From assembly GCA_963753685.1 (NCBI GenBank), contig CAVWDE010000004.1, positions 1-64,000 on the forward strand: a stretch of DNA of 64,000 nucleotides, given 5' to 3'. Below, piece after piece: positions 42,490 through 51,808 of the stretch. How positions within the stretch are numbered: the stretch's first letter is position 1; every line of letters begins with the position of its first letter. Under the pieces are notes generated by a model. That model saw only the letters and a list, made by a program, of their open reading frames with translations. It searched no databases and had not been told where the DNA came from. Made by a program: the position numbers and the translations under genes. This stretch comes from DATAOG01 sp963753685. Lineage in GTDB: Bacteria; Pseudomonadota; Alphaproteobacteria; Geminicoccales; Geminicoccaceae.

Positions 42490-43461
42490 GTGCGCATCCC
42501 CGATTTCTTCATCATTGGCGCGCCGAAATGCGGAACCAACGCACTCTATAGATATCTGGGCGAGCACCCGCGGGTCTTTATGCCCGAACTCAAAGAACCT
42601 CAATATTTTTGTCGAGACTTCCCAGGCCTCGCGCAGGTCGGGAATCAGGAAGACTATGCACGTCTGTTCGAAGTCGCACCTCCGGGTACAATGCTCGGAG
42701 AAGCGTCGGTTTGGTACCTCTATTCCGACGTGGCGGTCGCGGCCATCCGGGCGGCGAACCCGACGGCTAAACTGATCGTGATCCTGCGCAATCCCATCGA
42801 TGCGGCGTACTCGCTACACACTCAGTTTCTGCGTTCGCTCAAGGAGAACCAGGACGACTTCGAGGCGGCTTGGAAGCTTCAGGGGGAACGGCGTCACGGC
42901 AGAAAGCTGCCGAGTTATTGCCCAGAACCGCGGTGCCTGCAGTACGAAGAGGTTTTCTCCTTCGGTTTCCAGATCCGACGGCTCTTGAAGGGGGTTTCGC
43001 CCACTCAGATCAAGATATTGATCTTTGAGGAATTCTTCGGCGATGTGCAACGCGGCTACAACGAGCTGCTCGAGTTCCTCGGCCTGGAACCGGACGGGCG
43101 ACAAGACTTCGGCGTGGCCAATCAGAACCGGGTGGCGCGCAGTCGTACGATGACGCGATTCCTGGCCGCCGCCACCACTGTGCTGCCGGGTGACCTGATG
43201 GTCTATCGGCGTGCGCTCAAGGGGCTTGGCATCCAGCCGCTGCGCCTGCTCCGCCGGTACAACACCGTGGCCGCGGCCCGGCCCCCGCTCCGGCCGGAGG
43301 TCCGCCGTGCCGTCGCCAGAGAGCTGCGCGACGACGTTCACAGGCTTGAGTCCATCCTCGATCGCTCCCTCGCGTGCTGGACCGACTTTGCCCCGGAGCC
43401 GCGTTCGGCTACGATACCGTCGCGCCACCAGCAGGAACACCTGGCGGCACTTGACCTGTGA
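42490..43461 (+). CDS. Sulfotransferase (PAPS-dependent)
   Basis: The 323-residue protein has the 5'-phosphosulfate loop IIGAPKCGTNALYRYL (Lys13) and the 3'-phosphate-binding IVILRNPIDAAYSLHTQF. The middle block KILIFEEFFGDVQRGYNELLEFLGL is typical of heparan-type and bacterial sulfotransferases. It transfers sulfate from PAPS to a carbohydrate or lipid acceptor. GTG at 42490 follows AGGAG. The codons are less GC-rich at the start than those of adjacent operons, suggesting acquisition. It stands alone on the plus strand with the secreted protein downstream. Confidence 0.88.
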   Translation: MRIPDFFIIGAPKCGTNALYRYLGEHPRVFMPELKEPQYFCRDFPGLAQVGNQEDYARLFEVAPPGTMLGEASVWYLYSDVAVAAIRAANPTAKLIVILRNPIDAAYSLHTQFLRSLKENQDDFEAAWKLQGERRHGRKLPSYCPEPRCLQYEEVFSFGFQIRRLLKGVSPTQIKILIFEEFFGDVQRGYNELLEFLGLEPDGRQDFGVANQNRVARSRTMTRFLAAATTVLPGDLMVYRRALKGLGIQPLRLLRRYNTVAAARPPLRPEVRRAVARELRDDVHRLESILDRSLACWTDFAPEPRSATIPSRHQQEHLAALDL

Positions 43462-43614
43462 TCGCGGTCTGGTCGAGCAGGTGGTCCGGTCGATCGGAGG
43501 ACCGAGGCAGATGAATCCGAACCTCCCCGCCCGGGTGCCCGGGTTCGCGTGCGGTCGCTCGACGCCAGCGCAGGGCCATCTCTCGAGCGACCACCGCCGC
43601 GTCGCGTGACGCCC

Positions 43615-44403
43615 ATGCTGGCAAGATGGATCCGGTGCGCGGTGCCGGGCGCGGTCATGGTTCTCGACGCGTGCGCGGGCGTATCCGCACAGCCGATCCA
43701 GCCCACGCCGACCCAGGCAGCTCTCCCGCTGATTTTCGATGATCCCGGAACCGCCGGCCATTGGCAGGACAAGTGGTTCAAGGACGGCCAGGGCGAGGTC
43801 CGCTACACCACCGACGGCCTGGTCTATGATGCCACCAGCGGCGAGACGGTCTTGTGGGCCAGGCCGATCGTCGGCGGCGACGTCCGCGTCGAGTACGACT
43901 ACACTCACCTGGACAGCAGCCCGAAGCCTTACGTGGTCATCATCTTCATCCAGGCCCAAGGAGCTGGAAGTCGTCCTGCAGACATCTCGACCTGGCCGCG
44001 GCCGGTCGCGAGCTACCCGATCTACCATGATGAGATGGATAACTATTCGATCACGTATGACAACTCCGGCGGCAATGTGCGTGCGCGGCAGAACGCTGGA
44101 TTCACGGGACTGGAACAATACCACTATGTCGACCTGTTCGAGCGCAACCAGACCTATCACATCACGATCGAGAAGTCGGGACGCGATCTGGCCATGACCG
44201 TCGACCCTGTTGGCTCGGGAGCGCCGCGCAGGTTTGCCTTCACCGCCAGCGGCTCGCCGGTCATCGACCACGGCCGCATCGGCCTGCGGCAGATGGCTGA
44301 CCGCATCTCGCGCTACCGGAACTTCAAGATTTGGGCGACCGAATATGAGGGCGGCGGCGGCAAGGTCGCGGACCCTGGCGCCAGCGGCGAGCGCGGCGAT
44401 TGA
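43615..44403 (+). CDS. Secreted protein with a ConA-like beta-sandwich (DUF1961-like)
   Basis: The 262-residue protein has a Sec-type N-terminus (AVPGAVMVLDACAGVSAQ). The body is rich in beta-strand patterns: FDDPGTAGHWQDKWFKDGQ, VRVEYDYTHLDSS, FERNQTYHITIEKSG and GRIGLRQMADRISRYRNFKIW. This last block is the usual end of family 16 / DUF1961-type jelly-roll domains that bind or process polysaccharides. No catalytic residue can be assigned. It follows the sulfotransferase by 150 bases, suggesting a sulfated-glycan context (inference). Confidence 0.65.
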   Translation: MLARWIRCAVPGAVMVLDACAGVSAQPIQPTPTQAALPLIFDDPGTAGHWQDKWFKDGQGEVRYTTDGLVYDATSGETVLWARPIVGGDVRVEYDYTHLDSSPKPYVVIIFIQAQGAGSRPADISTWPRPVASYPIYHDEMDNYSITYDNSGGNVRARQNAGFTGLEQYHYVDLFERNQTYHITIEKSGRDLAMTVDPVGSGAPRRFAFTASGSPVIDHGRIGLRQMADRISRYRNFKIWATEYEGGGGKVADPGASGERGD

Positions 44404-44633
44404 TGCGCCGGCCGCGACTTGGGCCAGCAAGTAACCCGAACGCACACTTCTCAATCGTTGGCAAATCAAAGAGGCGACACAAGGCGCCCCGCCGTCGCCT
44501 GTTGGAAGCAATACCATAGTCCCGACGCGCGCTCAACGCTGGCCTCAATCGGGCTCCAGATCAAGCCTGGCATCCATCCGGCCGCGGTCGGCGGGGGATC
44601 AGGCTGTGATCCCGCGCAGGCGAGCGGGTGGGG

Positions 44634-45440
44634 CTAGCTGACCTCGTCCGTCCAGACCTTGAAGCTGACCAGGGTGTTGGGCCCGAAGGTGTGGGTGATC
44701 GGCACGTCGGCGGCGTCGCGGCCCCAACCGATCAGCACACGGCCAATTCGCGGAACGTTGTTGCGCGCATCAAAGGTGTACCACCGCCCGCCAAGATACG
44801 CCTCGAACCAGCCGGCGAAATCCATCGGGCCGTAGGGTGGCGGCATGCCGATGTCGCCGAGATAGCCGGTGCAATAGCGCGCCGGGATGTTCATGCAGCG
44901 GCAAAGGGTGATCGCGAGGTGAGCGAAGTCGCGACAGACACCCTCGCGTTCATTGTAGACGTCCCAGGCCGTCATGGTCGGGCGCGCATGCTCGTAGCCG
45001 AAGGCGATGTGGTTGTGGACGAAATCGCAGATCGCCTGGACGCGCGCCCACCCCGGCGGCGCGTTGCCGAACAGCTGCCAGGCCGTCTCGGACAGCCGGT
45101 CGGTCTCGCAGTAGCGACTGCCAAGCAGAAAGACCAGCGTGTCTGCCGGCAACTCCTCCGCCGCGTGTTGGCAAGCCGAAGGGGCGACCACGTCCGGCAG
45201 GCCGGTATCACGGACGACGCCATCGGTCGACAAGCGTATTCGGCCGGCGGGAGCGACGATCCGGCTGCACCAATTGCCGAAACCGTCGCGGTACGGGAAG
45301 ATCGGCACGGCCGGGCTGGTGGTCAGGTAATCCGGCACGACGACATCGGACGCCCGGCTGAAATGGGTGCCGAGAACCATGATCATGGGTGTGGGTTGTG
45401 CGAAGTCGTAGATCAGTTCGCAGCCGACCCGGATCTTCAT
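44634..45440 (-). CDS. Transglutaminase-like domain protein (first of a pair)
   Basis: The 268-residue protein has the papain-like Cys in NEREGVCRDFAHLAITLCRC and the Asp in WYTFDARN. In the position of the usual catalytic His (HAW..) it has DFAGWFEAYL, so either the His is lacking or this subfamily uses another residue. It has no signal peptide. The start overlaps the previous gene's stop by four bases (45437-45440), so the two are translationally coupled. The function of such cytosolic transglutaminase-like pairs is unknown. In other bacteria they neighbour peptide-ligase-type genes, which are not seen here. Confidence 0.82.
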   Translation of the reverse strand: MKIRVGCELIYDFAQPTPMIMVLGTHFSRASDVVVPDYLTTSPAVPIFPYRDGFGNWCSRIVAPAGRIRLSTDGVVRDTGLPDVVAPSACQHAAEELPADTLVFLLGSRYCETDRLSETAWQLFGNAPPGWARVQAICDFVHNHIAFGYEHARPTMTAWDVYNEREGVCRDFAHLAITLCRCMNIPARYCTGYLGDIGMPPPYGPMDFAGWFEAYLGGRWYTFDARNNVPRIGRVLIGWGRDAADVPITHTFGPNTLVSFKVWTDEVS

Positions 45441-46369
45441 GTGACAGCCCCTGACCTCACGGATGTCCTGGTGGCCAGCGCGACCGCCGGCGGCGGATCG
45501 GACGTGATGCTGACCCGCACCTCCATGCCGAGAGGGTCCGAGGGGAACCCGATGAAGGTGCCATGCAGCGGGGTCGCGTGGTCCGGATCGCGCACGACCG
45601 CAACGGTGACCAGGCCGGTCTTGCCGACGCTGCCGCTCGTGGGGTCGAAATCGATCCAGCCGGTGCCCGGCAGATAGATCTGCGCCCAGGCATGGGTCGA
45701 GCCGCGAGCCGAGCCGCTCGCCGGCTCCTCCGGATCGTCGGGCGGGACGGCGAGATAGCCGGACGCGAACCGCGCGGCAAAACCGAGCGAGCGCGCCGCC
45801 TCGATCATCAGCATCGCGAAATCGCGGCAGCTACCATGACCGAGCCGCAGAGTATCCACCGGGTGCCGGATGCCTTTCGTTTCCCGCCGCCGGTAGCGGA
45901 AGCCATGCTTGATGCCCTGTGAGAGCCGGGTGAGAAGCTCGAAAGCGCCGATCGACGGGCGCAGGAATTGCCGAGCCCAGCGGCCGACCTCGTTGCCCAG
46001 ATCGGGTTGATGGCGCTCGATGCAGCGGGCGAGGTCGGGCATCTCGTCGGCGCGATAGTCGACCGGAAAGGTCCTGGCGTCGTCCTCGAGATCGAGGTCG
46101 GCTGCGTCCAGCGGCGAATGCTCGAGGCAGACGATGCTCGCGAAGCACAGCTCGCTCGAGCGCCCCGCAAACCGCGCGATCCCCACATGATTGCCGAAGA
46201 TGTCCTGAACGAAGCGCAGGCTCTGGGGTTGCGGTCGGATCTCGAGGCCCGCCTCGATCACTCTTTGATCGTGGGAGTCGCGCGGCCGGAGCATCATGCG
46301 GTGCTCGCCAAAGGCGACCGGCTGCCGGTAGCGATAGGTCGTGACATGGCGGATGGTCAATGTCGGCAT
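45437..46369 (-). CDS. Transglutaminase-like protein with N-terminal beta domain (second of a pair)
   Basis: The 310-residue protein has the N-terminal domain typical of this family (TIRHVTTYRYRQPVAFGEHR, then MMLRPRDSHDQRV). The catalytic triad region is complete: Cys in LGHGSCRDFAMLMIEAAR, His in GSTHAWAQIYLPG and Asp in WIDFDPTSG. It probably acts on a peptide or amide substrate in the cytosol. It starts about 170 bases after potC on the same strand, but the gap makes co-transcription uncertain. Confidence 0.85.
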   Translation of the reverse strand: MPTLTIRHVTTYRYRQPVAFGEHRMMLRPRDSHDQRVIEAGLEIRPQPQSLRFVQDIFGNHVGIARFAGRSSELCFASIVCLEHSPLDAADLDLEDDARTFPVDYRADEMPDLARCIERHQPDLGNEVGRWARQFLRPSIGAFELLTRLSQGIKHGFRYRRRETKGIRHPVDTLRLGHGSCRDFAMLMIEAARSLGFAARFASGYLAVPPDDPEEPASGSARGSTHAWAQIYLPGTGWIDFDPTSGSVGKTGLVTVAVVRDPDHATPLHGTFIGFPSDPLGMEVRVSITSDPPPAVALATRTSVRSGAVT

Positions 46370-46538
46370 GATGTCTCCGCGCCACGGGTCTTATGTCCCT
46401 GGACTTCGGTCAGACGGTCACTACGGGTCGTCATCAGATCGAGGTTGTGCCGACCGCCAACCTTGGCGACCGCCGCGATGACTGCCCCTTCTTCGACCTG
46501 CAGGCGCCGATTGAGAAGGGCGCCGATAGGCAGGGGGA

Positions 46539-47369
46539 TCAGGCCCGTATCCCCCGCAGGCGCTCGTTGCGGCGGCGCAGCAGCTCGAGGGTGGTGAGCA
46601 GCAGGATCGAGATCGCGACCAGGACCGTGGCCACGGCGAGGATGGTGGGCGAAATCTGCTCGCGGATGCCGGACCACATCTGGCGCGGGATGGTGCGCTG
46701 CTCGACGCCGGCCAGGAACAGCACCACCACCACCTCGTCGAAGCTGGTGATGAAGGCGAACAGGCCGCCCGAGATCACGCCCGGCAGGATCAGCGGCATC
46801 TGCACCTTGAAGAAGGTGCGCGCGGGCGAAGCGCCGAGATTCTGGGCGGCGCGCACCAGGGAATAGTCGAAGCCCACCAAGGTCGCGGTCACCGTGATCA
46901 CGACGAACGGGGTGCCGAGTGCTGTGTGCGCGAGGATCAGCCCGGGCAGCGAGTTGGAAAGGCCGAGCGAGGAGTAGAAGAAATACATGCCGACCGCGGT
47001 GATCACGAGCGGCACGATGATCGGCGAGATCAGCACGCCCATGATCAGGCCCTTGTACGGCAGGCCGGGCTTGGACAGGCCGAGGGCTGCGATGGTGCCG
47101 AGCGTGGTCGCAAGCACCGTCGCGGAGACCCCGATGATGATGCTGTTCTTGACCGCGCGCGCCCACATCGGGTTGGAGAGGAAGTCGTGGTACCAGCGCA
47201 GGCTCAGGCCCGGCATCGGGTAGGTGAAGTAGGGCTCGGCGTTGAACGACAGCGGGATGATCACCAGGATCGGCGTGATCAGGAACAACAGGACCAGGCC
47301 GCAGATCACGTAGAATGTGTAGTGCCAGGTGCGCCCGAGCGGGCCGACGTAGGGGGGAAGGGCCGCCAT
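46539..47369 (-). CDS. potC: Spermidine/putrescine-type ABC permease (PotC-like)
   Basis: The 276-residue membrane protein has six segments and the PotC-type EAA loop, AAQNLGASPARTFFKVQMPL. The start LVLLFLITPILVIIPLSFN is standard. It is the last gene of the potADBC-like set on the minus strand, eight bases after potB. It partners PotB. The ligand (polyamine or other amine) is inferred from family. Confidence 0.87.
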   Translation of the reverse strand: MAALPPYVGPLGRTWHYTFYVICGLVLLFLITPILVIIPLSFNAEPYFTYPMPGLSLRWYHDFLSNPMWARAVKNSIIIGVSATVLATTLGTIAALGLSKPGLPYKGLIMGVLISPIIVPLVITAVGMYFFYSSLGLSNSLPGLILAHTALGTPFVVITVTATLVGFDYSLVRAAQNLGASPARTFFKVQMPLILPGVISGGLFAFITSFDEVVVVLFLAGVEQRTIPRQMWSGIREQISPTILAVATVLVAISILLLTTLELLRRRNERLRGIRA

Positions 47370-47377
47370 GGTGGGCC

Positions 47378-48655
47378 TCAGCCGAGCTTCATGTTGTCGA
47401 TGCCGACGATGCGATTGTAGAGCAGGTACATCGCGAGCACGCCGGCGAGCAGGATCGTGCCCATGGCCGAGGCCAGGCCCCAGTTCAGCGAGCGCTGGGT
47501 GTGGTCGGCGATGAAGTAGCTGATCATCTGGTCGGTCGGGCCGCCGACCAGGGCGGGCGTGATGTAGTAGCCGAGTGCCAGGATGAACACCAGGATGCCG
47601 CCCGCCCCAATCCCGGGCACGGTCTGCGGGAAATAGACCCGCCAGAAGGCGGTGAACGGCGTGGCACCTAAGCTTTGGGCGGCGCGCACGTAGGCCGGCG
47701 AGATCGTCTTCATGACCGAGAAGATCGGCAGGATCATGAACGGCAGGAGGATGTGGGTCATCGCCACGATCACGCCGAAGCGGTTGAAGATGAGCTGCAC
47801 CCGCTGGCTGATCAGGTGCAGGAACAGCATCAGATCGTTCAGCACGCCTTCCCGCTGCAGGACCACGACCCAGGCGGTGGTGCGCACCAGTAACGAGGTC
47901 CAGAACGGCAGCAGCACCAGGATCATCAAGAGGTTGCTGGTGCCGGTCGGCAGGGTCGCGAGCAGATAGGCGACCGGATAGCCGAGCAGAAGACAGAGGA
48001 TCGTGACCAGGGCGGACAGCCAGATCGTGCGCACGAACACCTGGCCGTAGATCTGGTATTCGGGCGGCTGGGCGACGATCGAGCCGTCATTGCCGTAGTG
48101 CAGGTCGAGCGCGTCGAGGAAGTAGCCGAAGGTGTAGGGCGAGCCGTAGTTCTTCAGGGTCGCCCAGACGTCCGGCTGGCCCCAGTCCTTGTCGATGCCG
48201 ATCAGGGTCTGCTGCCAGCTGCCGGCGACCTTGGGCTCGCCCTTCATGGCGGCGACCTGGCGGCCGGTCTTGGTGAACAGCGAGCGGGTGCCGCCCTGCT
48301 CGAAGTTGACCCGGGTCGCGACCTGGCCGACCGTCCTGGCGTCGTAGGCGGCCGCGATCTCGGCGGCGAAGGCGGCGAACGCGGGCTCGGGCGGCAGCGG
48401 CTGCGTGGCCGGATCCCAGTCCTTGAGCAGGGCCAGCGTGTTCGGAAAGTTGTCGGCGAGCAGCGGATTCTCGATGCTGCGCGCGAGCATGACCACGATC
48501 GGCACGAAGAAGGTGATCAGGATGAACGCGAACAGCGGCAGGATCAGGCCGTAGGCGCGCAGCCGCGCCAGCCGCTCGGCGCGCCGCAGCTTGGTCCTGA
48601 GCGGCACGCCGTCGGCGGTGGCCACGACCTGATCGCCGGTGAGCGCCTTGGCCAT
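47378..48655 (-). CDS. potB: Spermidine/putrescine-type ABC permease (PotB-like) with large periplasmic insert
   Basis: The 425-residue permease has an unusually long loop, about 130 residues between the first and second membrane segments (from SIENPLLADNFPNT to DALDLHYGNDG). Normal PotB proteins are about 285 residues. The remaining part is standard, with the EAA loop AAQSLGATPFTAFWRVYFPQ. The insert is rich in Ala, Gln and Gly and is not membrane-spanning, so it should lie outside the inner membrane. Similar long forms exist in some alphaproteobacterial PotB-like proteins, so this may be a family feature. Confidence 0.85.
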   Translation of the reverse strand: MAKALTGDQVVATADGVPLRTKLRRAERLARLRAYGLILPLFAFILITFFVPIVVMLARSIENPLLADNFPNTLALLKDWDPATQPLPPEPAFAAFAAEIAAAYDARTVGQVATRVNFEQGGTRSLFTKTGRQVAAMKGEPKVAGSWQQTLIGIDKDWGQPDVWATLKNYGSPYTFGYFLDALDLHYGNDGSIVAQPPEYQIYGQVFVRTIWLSALVTILCLLLGYPVAYLLATLPTGTSNLLMILVLLPFWTSLLVRTTAWVVVLQREGVLNDLMLFLHLISQRVQLIFNRFGVIVAMTHILLPFMILPIFSVMKTISPAYVRAAQSLGATPFTAFWRVYFPQTVPGIGAGGILVFILALGYYITPALVGGPTDQMISYFIADHTQRSLNWGLASAMGTILLAGVLAMYLLYNRIVGIDNMKLG

Positions 48656-48680
48656 CGCGAGACCTCACAAGAAGGCCGGC

Positions 48681-48718
48681 GGCCAGCCGGGGTCGGGCGC
48701 CGCCCCACCCCGGCGGCC
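48681..48718 (-). promoter_or_regulatory. Intercistronic GC hairpin between potD and potB
   Basis: On the plus strand GGCCAGCCGGGG at 48681-48692 pairs with CCCCGGCGGCC at 48708-48718, giving seven plus about five pairs around one bulged base and a 15-nt loop. It lies between the binding-protein stop (48743) and the potB start (48655), as with the three other binding-protein genes. Confidence 0.6.
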
Positions 48719-48742
48719 GGCCGCCGGGCCGGTTGCCTCGAC

Positions 48743-49816
48743 CTATTGGGCGAGCCAGGCGTTGAACCGCTCGTTCATGTCGTCCTGGTTGTCCGCCCAC
48801 CACTCGTAATTATTCTGCAGCGCGTTCTGGAAGTTCTCCGGCGCGGTCGGCAGGTGCGGCTTGACCTCGTCGTTGACCAGCGCCATCGAGGACTTGCGCG
48901 CCGGGCCATAGGAGATGTACTTGGCCTGGTCGGCGAGGCGCTGGGTGTCGGTCGAGAACTTGATGAAGTCCCACGCCGCCTTGCCGCCGTCGCTGCCCTT
49001 GGGGATGCCCCACATGTCGAGATCCCAGACCTGACCGTCCCAGACGATCACGAACGGCTTGTTCTCCTGGAAGATCGCGTTGTACAGCCGGCCGTTATAG
49101 GCGGTGGTCATCGCGACCTCGCCGTCCGCCAGCAGCTCCGGCGGCTGGGCGCCCGCCTCCCACCAGACCACGTCCTTCTTGATCGTGTCGAGCTTGGCGA
49201 ACGCGCGATCGACGCCTTCGGGGGTCGAGAGCACGTCGTAGACCTTGTTGGCGGGCACGCCGTCGGCCATCAGCGCGAACTCGAGGTTGACCTTGGGCGT
49301 CTTGCGCAGGCCGCGCTTGCCGGGGAACTTCTGGGTGTCGAACAGGTCGGCGATCTTCGAGGGCTTCGCGCCCTGGAATTTGGTGTCGTCATAGGCGAAC
49401 ACGGTCGACCAGATGATCGTCGAGACCGCGCACTCCTGCAGCGTGCCCGGCAGGAAGTCGTCCTTGGCGGGCGTGCCGTCGGGCGCCGGCGGCAGATCGT
49501 CGAGCTTGAGCGGCTCGAGCAGCCCCTCGTCGCAGCCGCGGACCACGTCCGAGAGCTCGAGGTCGACCAGATCCCAGGTGACGTTGCCGGACTCGACCTG
49601 GGCTTTGATCTGGGCGAGGCCGCCATTGTAGTCCTCGGACAGGATCTGGATCCCGGTCTTCTTCTCGAACGGCTCGTGGTAGGCCTTGACCTGGCTCATG
49701 GTGTAGGCGCCGCCCCAGGACACCACGGTCAGCTTGTCGGCGGCCTGGGCGGTGCCGAAGCCGAGCGTCGTCACGGCGAGCACGGCGCCGGCGGTGAGCA
49801 GTCTGAGATCGCGCAT
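48743..49816 (-). CDS. potD: Spermidine/putrescine-type periplasmic substrate-binding protein (PotD-like)
   Basis: The 357-residue protein has a Sec signal (LLTAGAVLAVTTLGFGTAQA cleaved before ADKL). PotD/PotF-like blocks include LTVVSWGGAYTMSQVKAYHEPF, DLVDLELSDVVRGCDEGLL and VFAYDDTKFQGAKPSKIADLFD. I chose ATG 49816 because GGGAGACC precedes it. Second gene of potADBC. Ligands in this family include polyamines and other small amines. Confidence 0.87.
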   Translation of the reverse strand: MRDLRLLTAGAVLAVTTLGFGTAQAADKLTVVSWGGAYTMSQVKAYHEPFEKKTGIQILSEDYNGGLAQIKAQVESGNVTWDLVDLELSDVVRGCDEGLLEPLKLDDLPPAPDGTPAKDDFLPGTLQECAVSTIIWSTVFAYDDTKFQGAKPSKIADLFDTQKFPGKRGLRKTPKVNLEFALMADGVPANKVYDVLSTPEGVDRAFAKLDTIKKDVVWWEAGAQPPELLADGEVAMTTAYNGRLYNAIFQENKPFVIVWDGQVWDLDMWGIPKGSDGGKAAWDFIKFSTDTQRLADQAKYISYGPARKSSMALVNDEVKPHLPTAPENFQNALQNNYEWWADNQDDMNERFNAWLAQ

Positions 49817-49862
49817 CGGTGATGGTCTCCCTTTGTTGGCGCCGGAATCGCCGGCTCCGTTC

Positions 49863-49877
49863 ACCCCCGGCGGGGGT
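49863..49877. promoter_or_regulatory. Short palindrome in the potA-potD gap
   Basis: ACCCCC-GGC-GGGGGT is a perfect 6-bp inverted repeat. It lies between two copies of CCTTTGTTG (49830-49838 and 49882-49890). The role is unknown. It may be an RNA hairpin or protein site that separates potA from potD. Confidence 0.4.
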
Positions 49878-49926
49878 CCTACCTTTGTTGTCCGGCCGCG
49901 GGCCACGGCGATGCGGCCGCATCCGC

Positions 49927-51012
49927 TCATGACGCATCCAGCGCCCGGCAGTCTTCGACGTGCCAGCCCACGCGGACCGCATCGCCCGGCCGCAGATGGG
50001 TGTGGCCACCGGCATTAGGCACCTTGACGATGAAGTCGTCATGGCCGCAGACACTTACCCGGGTGCGCGTATGGTCACCGAGATAGATCAGCTCCTCGAC
50101 CCTTGCGTCGAACAGGTTGGGGCATTCGCCGGCCGGCGGGTTGATGCGCACCCGCTCCGGCCGGAGCGACAGCGTGGTGGCGCTGCCCGGGCCGTCGATG
50201 TTGACCGGGAACGCCTGGATCCGGCCGCCCTCGACCTCGACCGCGCAGCTCTGGCCGTTGACCGACGTCACCTTGCCGCGCAACCGGTTGTTCTCGCCGA
50301 TGAACTGGGCGACGAACGCGTTCTCCGGCCGCTCGTACAGGTCCGCGGGCGTCGCCAGCTGCTGGATGACGCCGTCGTTGAAGACTGCGATCCGGTTCGA
50401 CATGGTCAGCGCTTCGCTCTGGTCGTGGGTCACGTAGACCACGGTCACGCTCAGATTCTCGTGGATGTGCTTGATCTCGTACTGCATCTGCTCGCGCAGC
50501 TGCTTGTCGAGCGCGCCCAGCGGCTCGTCCATGAGCACGAGCTTGGGCTCGAACACCAGGGCGCGCGCGACCGCGACCCGCTGCTGCTGGCCGCCCGACA
50601 GCTGGCCCGGCCGGCGGTTGCCGAACTGGCCGAGCTGGATCATGTCCAGAACCTTGTGCACCCGTTGCTCGATCTCGGCCTTGGGCAGCCGGCGCACCTC
50701 GAGCGGGAAGGCCAGGTTCTCGTTGACCGTCATGTGCGGGAACAGGGCGTAGTTCTGGAACACCATGCCGATCCGGCGTTTGTACGGCGGCGTGTTGTTG
50801 ATCGGCTCGCCGTCCAGGACGATCTCGCCGTGGGTCGCGGTCTCGAAGCCCGCGAGCATCATCAGGCAGGTGGTCTTGCCCGAGCCCGACGGCCCGAGCA
50901 TGGTCAGGAACTCGCCGCGGGCGACGTCCAGGTTGAGGTTTTTGACGACCAGCGTCGCGCCGTCATAGCTCTTCTGCACGTCCTGGAACTGGACGTAGGC
51001 TTCGTTTTGCAC
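49927..51012 (-). CDS. potA: Spermidine/putrescine-type ABC ATPase (PotA-like)
   Basis: The 361-residue ATPase has Walker [10 protein letters not shown] near residue 40, signature [15 protein letters not shown], Walker [14 protein letters not shown] and switch His VVYVTHDQ. The C-terminal TOBE domain is present ([10 protein letters not shown], then [14 protein letters not shown]). GTG start with GGAGG eight bases upstream. It is the first gene of the operon, and the 330-base gap to the divergent rhodanese gene holds the promoters. Confidence 0.92.
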   Translation of the reverse strand: MQNEAYVQFQDVQKSYDGATLVVKNLNLDVARGEFLTMLGPSGSGKTTCLMMLAGFETATHGEIVLDGEPINNTPPYKRRIGMVFQNYALFPHMTVNENLAFPLEVRRLPKAEIEQRVHKVLDMIQLGQFGNRRPGQLSGGQQQRVAVARALVFEPKLVLMDEPLGALDKQLREQMQYEIKHIHENLSVTVVYVTHDQSEALTMSNRIAVFNDGVIQQLATPADLYERPENAFVAQFIGENNRLRGKVTSVNGQSCAVEVEGGRIQAFPVNIDGPGSATTLSLRPERVRINPPAGECPNLFDARVEELIYLGDHTRTRVSVCGHDDFIVKVPNAGGHTHLRPGDAVRVGWHVEDCRALDAS

Positions 51013-51345
51013 CGCGCAGCCTCCAGCGCTCCCGTCGCCTCGAGCGGCGATCTCCCGCCGGCCGGGCGCTCGTTCCGCAGGACAGGGTACCCCGAAAATC
51101 GGCGCGCCGCAAATTACGCTTGATCCGGGGCCCGTCGCCGACGCTCATGGTCCGCAAGTCATGCAGGAAGCGTGCCGCGAAGCAGGTGCGCCACGCGCCG
51201 GCAGCCGCTCGCGACCACGCCTCGGAAGGGGGCGCGACCGGTGCGGCGGCGAAGCGGGCGCGCCTGAGCCGGTCGCCGCGCTTGGCCAACGGCGCGGCTT
51301 GGGCTAGCGTGCGGCCAAGGTGAACGCCGTCAGCGGGAGCCAACC
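51013..51345. other. Divergent promoter gap between potA and the rhodanese gene
   Basis: No gene is supported. A 67-codon open frame at 51120-51323 has no ribosome site or motif. No clear -35/-10 pair or palindrome was recognised in this GC-rich segment. Confidence 0.5.
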
Positions 51346-51777
51346 ATGCGTGCCATCGCGAGTCTCATCCTGCTGTTGTTGTCAGCCTGGCCGGCCGCGG
51401 CCGAGGTTCTGAGCCCGGATGGCGCCGAAGCGCGCACCGCCGCGGGGCAGCTGACCATCGTCGACGTGCGGCTGCCCGCGGAATGGGCCGAGACCGGGAT
51501 GCCCGCGGGGGCGGTCGGCATCTCGCTCCAGGATCCGGTCACCCTCGACGTCCGGCCGGGCTTCGTCCAGGACGTGCTGCGCGCGCTCGGTGACCGGCGC
51601 GACGCGCCGGTCGCGGTGATCTGCGCTGCCGGCACGCGCTCGGCGGTCGCGAGCGAGCTGCTCGCGCAAGCCGGCCTCACCAAGGTCTACGACATCAGCG
51701 AAGGGGTCAGCGGCGGCACCCACGGCCCCGGCTGGCTCAAGCGCCACCTGCCGACCGAGCCCTGCAGCACCTGCTAG
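51346..51777 (+). CDS. Periplasmic rhodanese-like protein
   Basis: The 143-residue single-domain rhodanese has an N-terminal Sec signal (SLILLLLSAWPAAAEVLS). The active-site loop CAAGTRSAV has its Cys in the CxxGxR sulfurtransferase pattern. Preceding blocks QLTIVDVRLPAEWAETGMPA and the GTHGPGWL end fit. The terminal CSTC pair could bind metal or form a disulfide. It probably moves sulfur or acts in redox repair in the periplasm. Its ribosome site is GGGAGC. Confidence 0.88.
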   Translation: MRAIASLILLLLSAWPAAAEVLSPDGAEARTAAGQLTIVDVRLPAEWAETGMPAGAVGISLQDPVTLDVRPGFVQDVLRALGDRRDAPVAVICAAGTRSAVASELLAQAGLTKVYDISEGVSGGTHGPGWLKRHLPTEPCSTC

Positions 51778-51808
51778 CCGGCCTCCGGCCGCAGGGCGGG
51801 GGTCCGCC

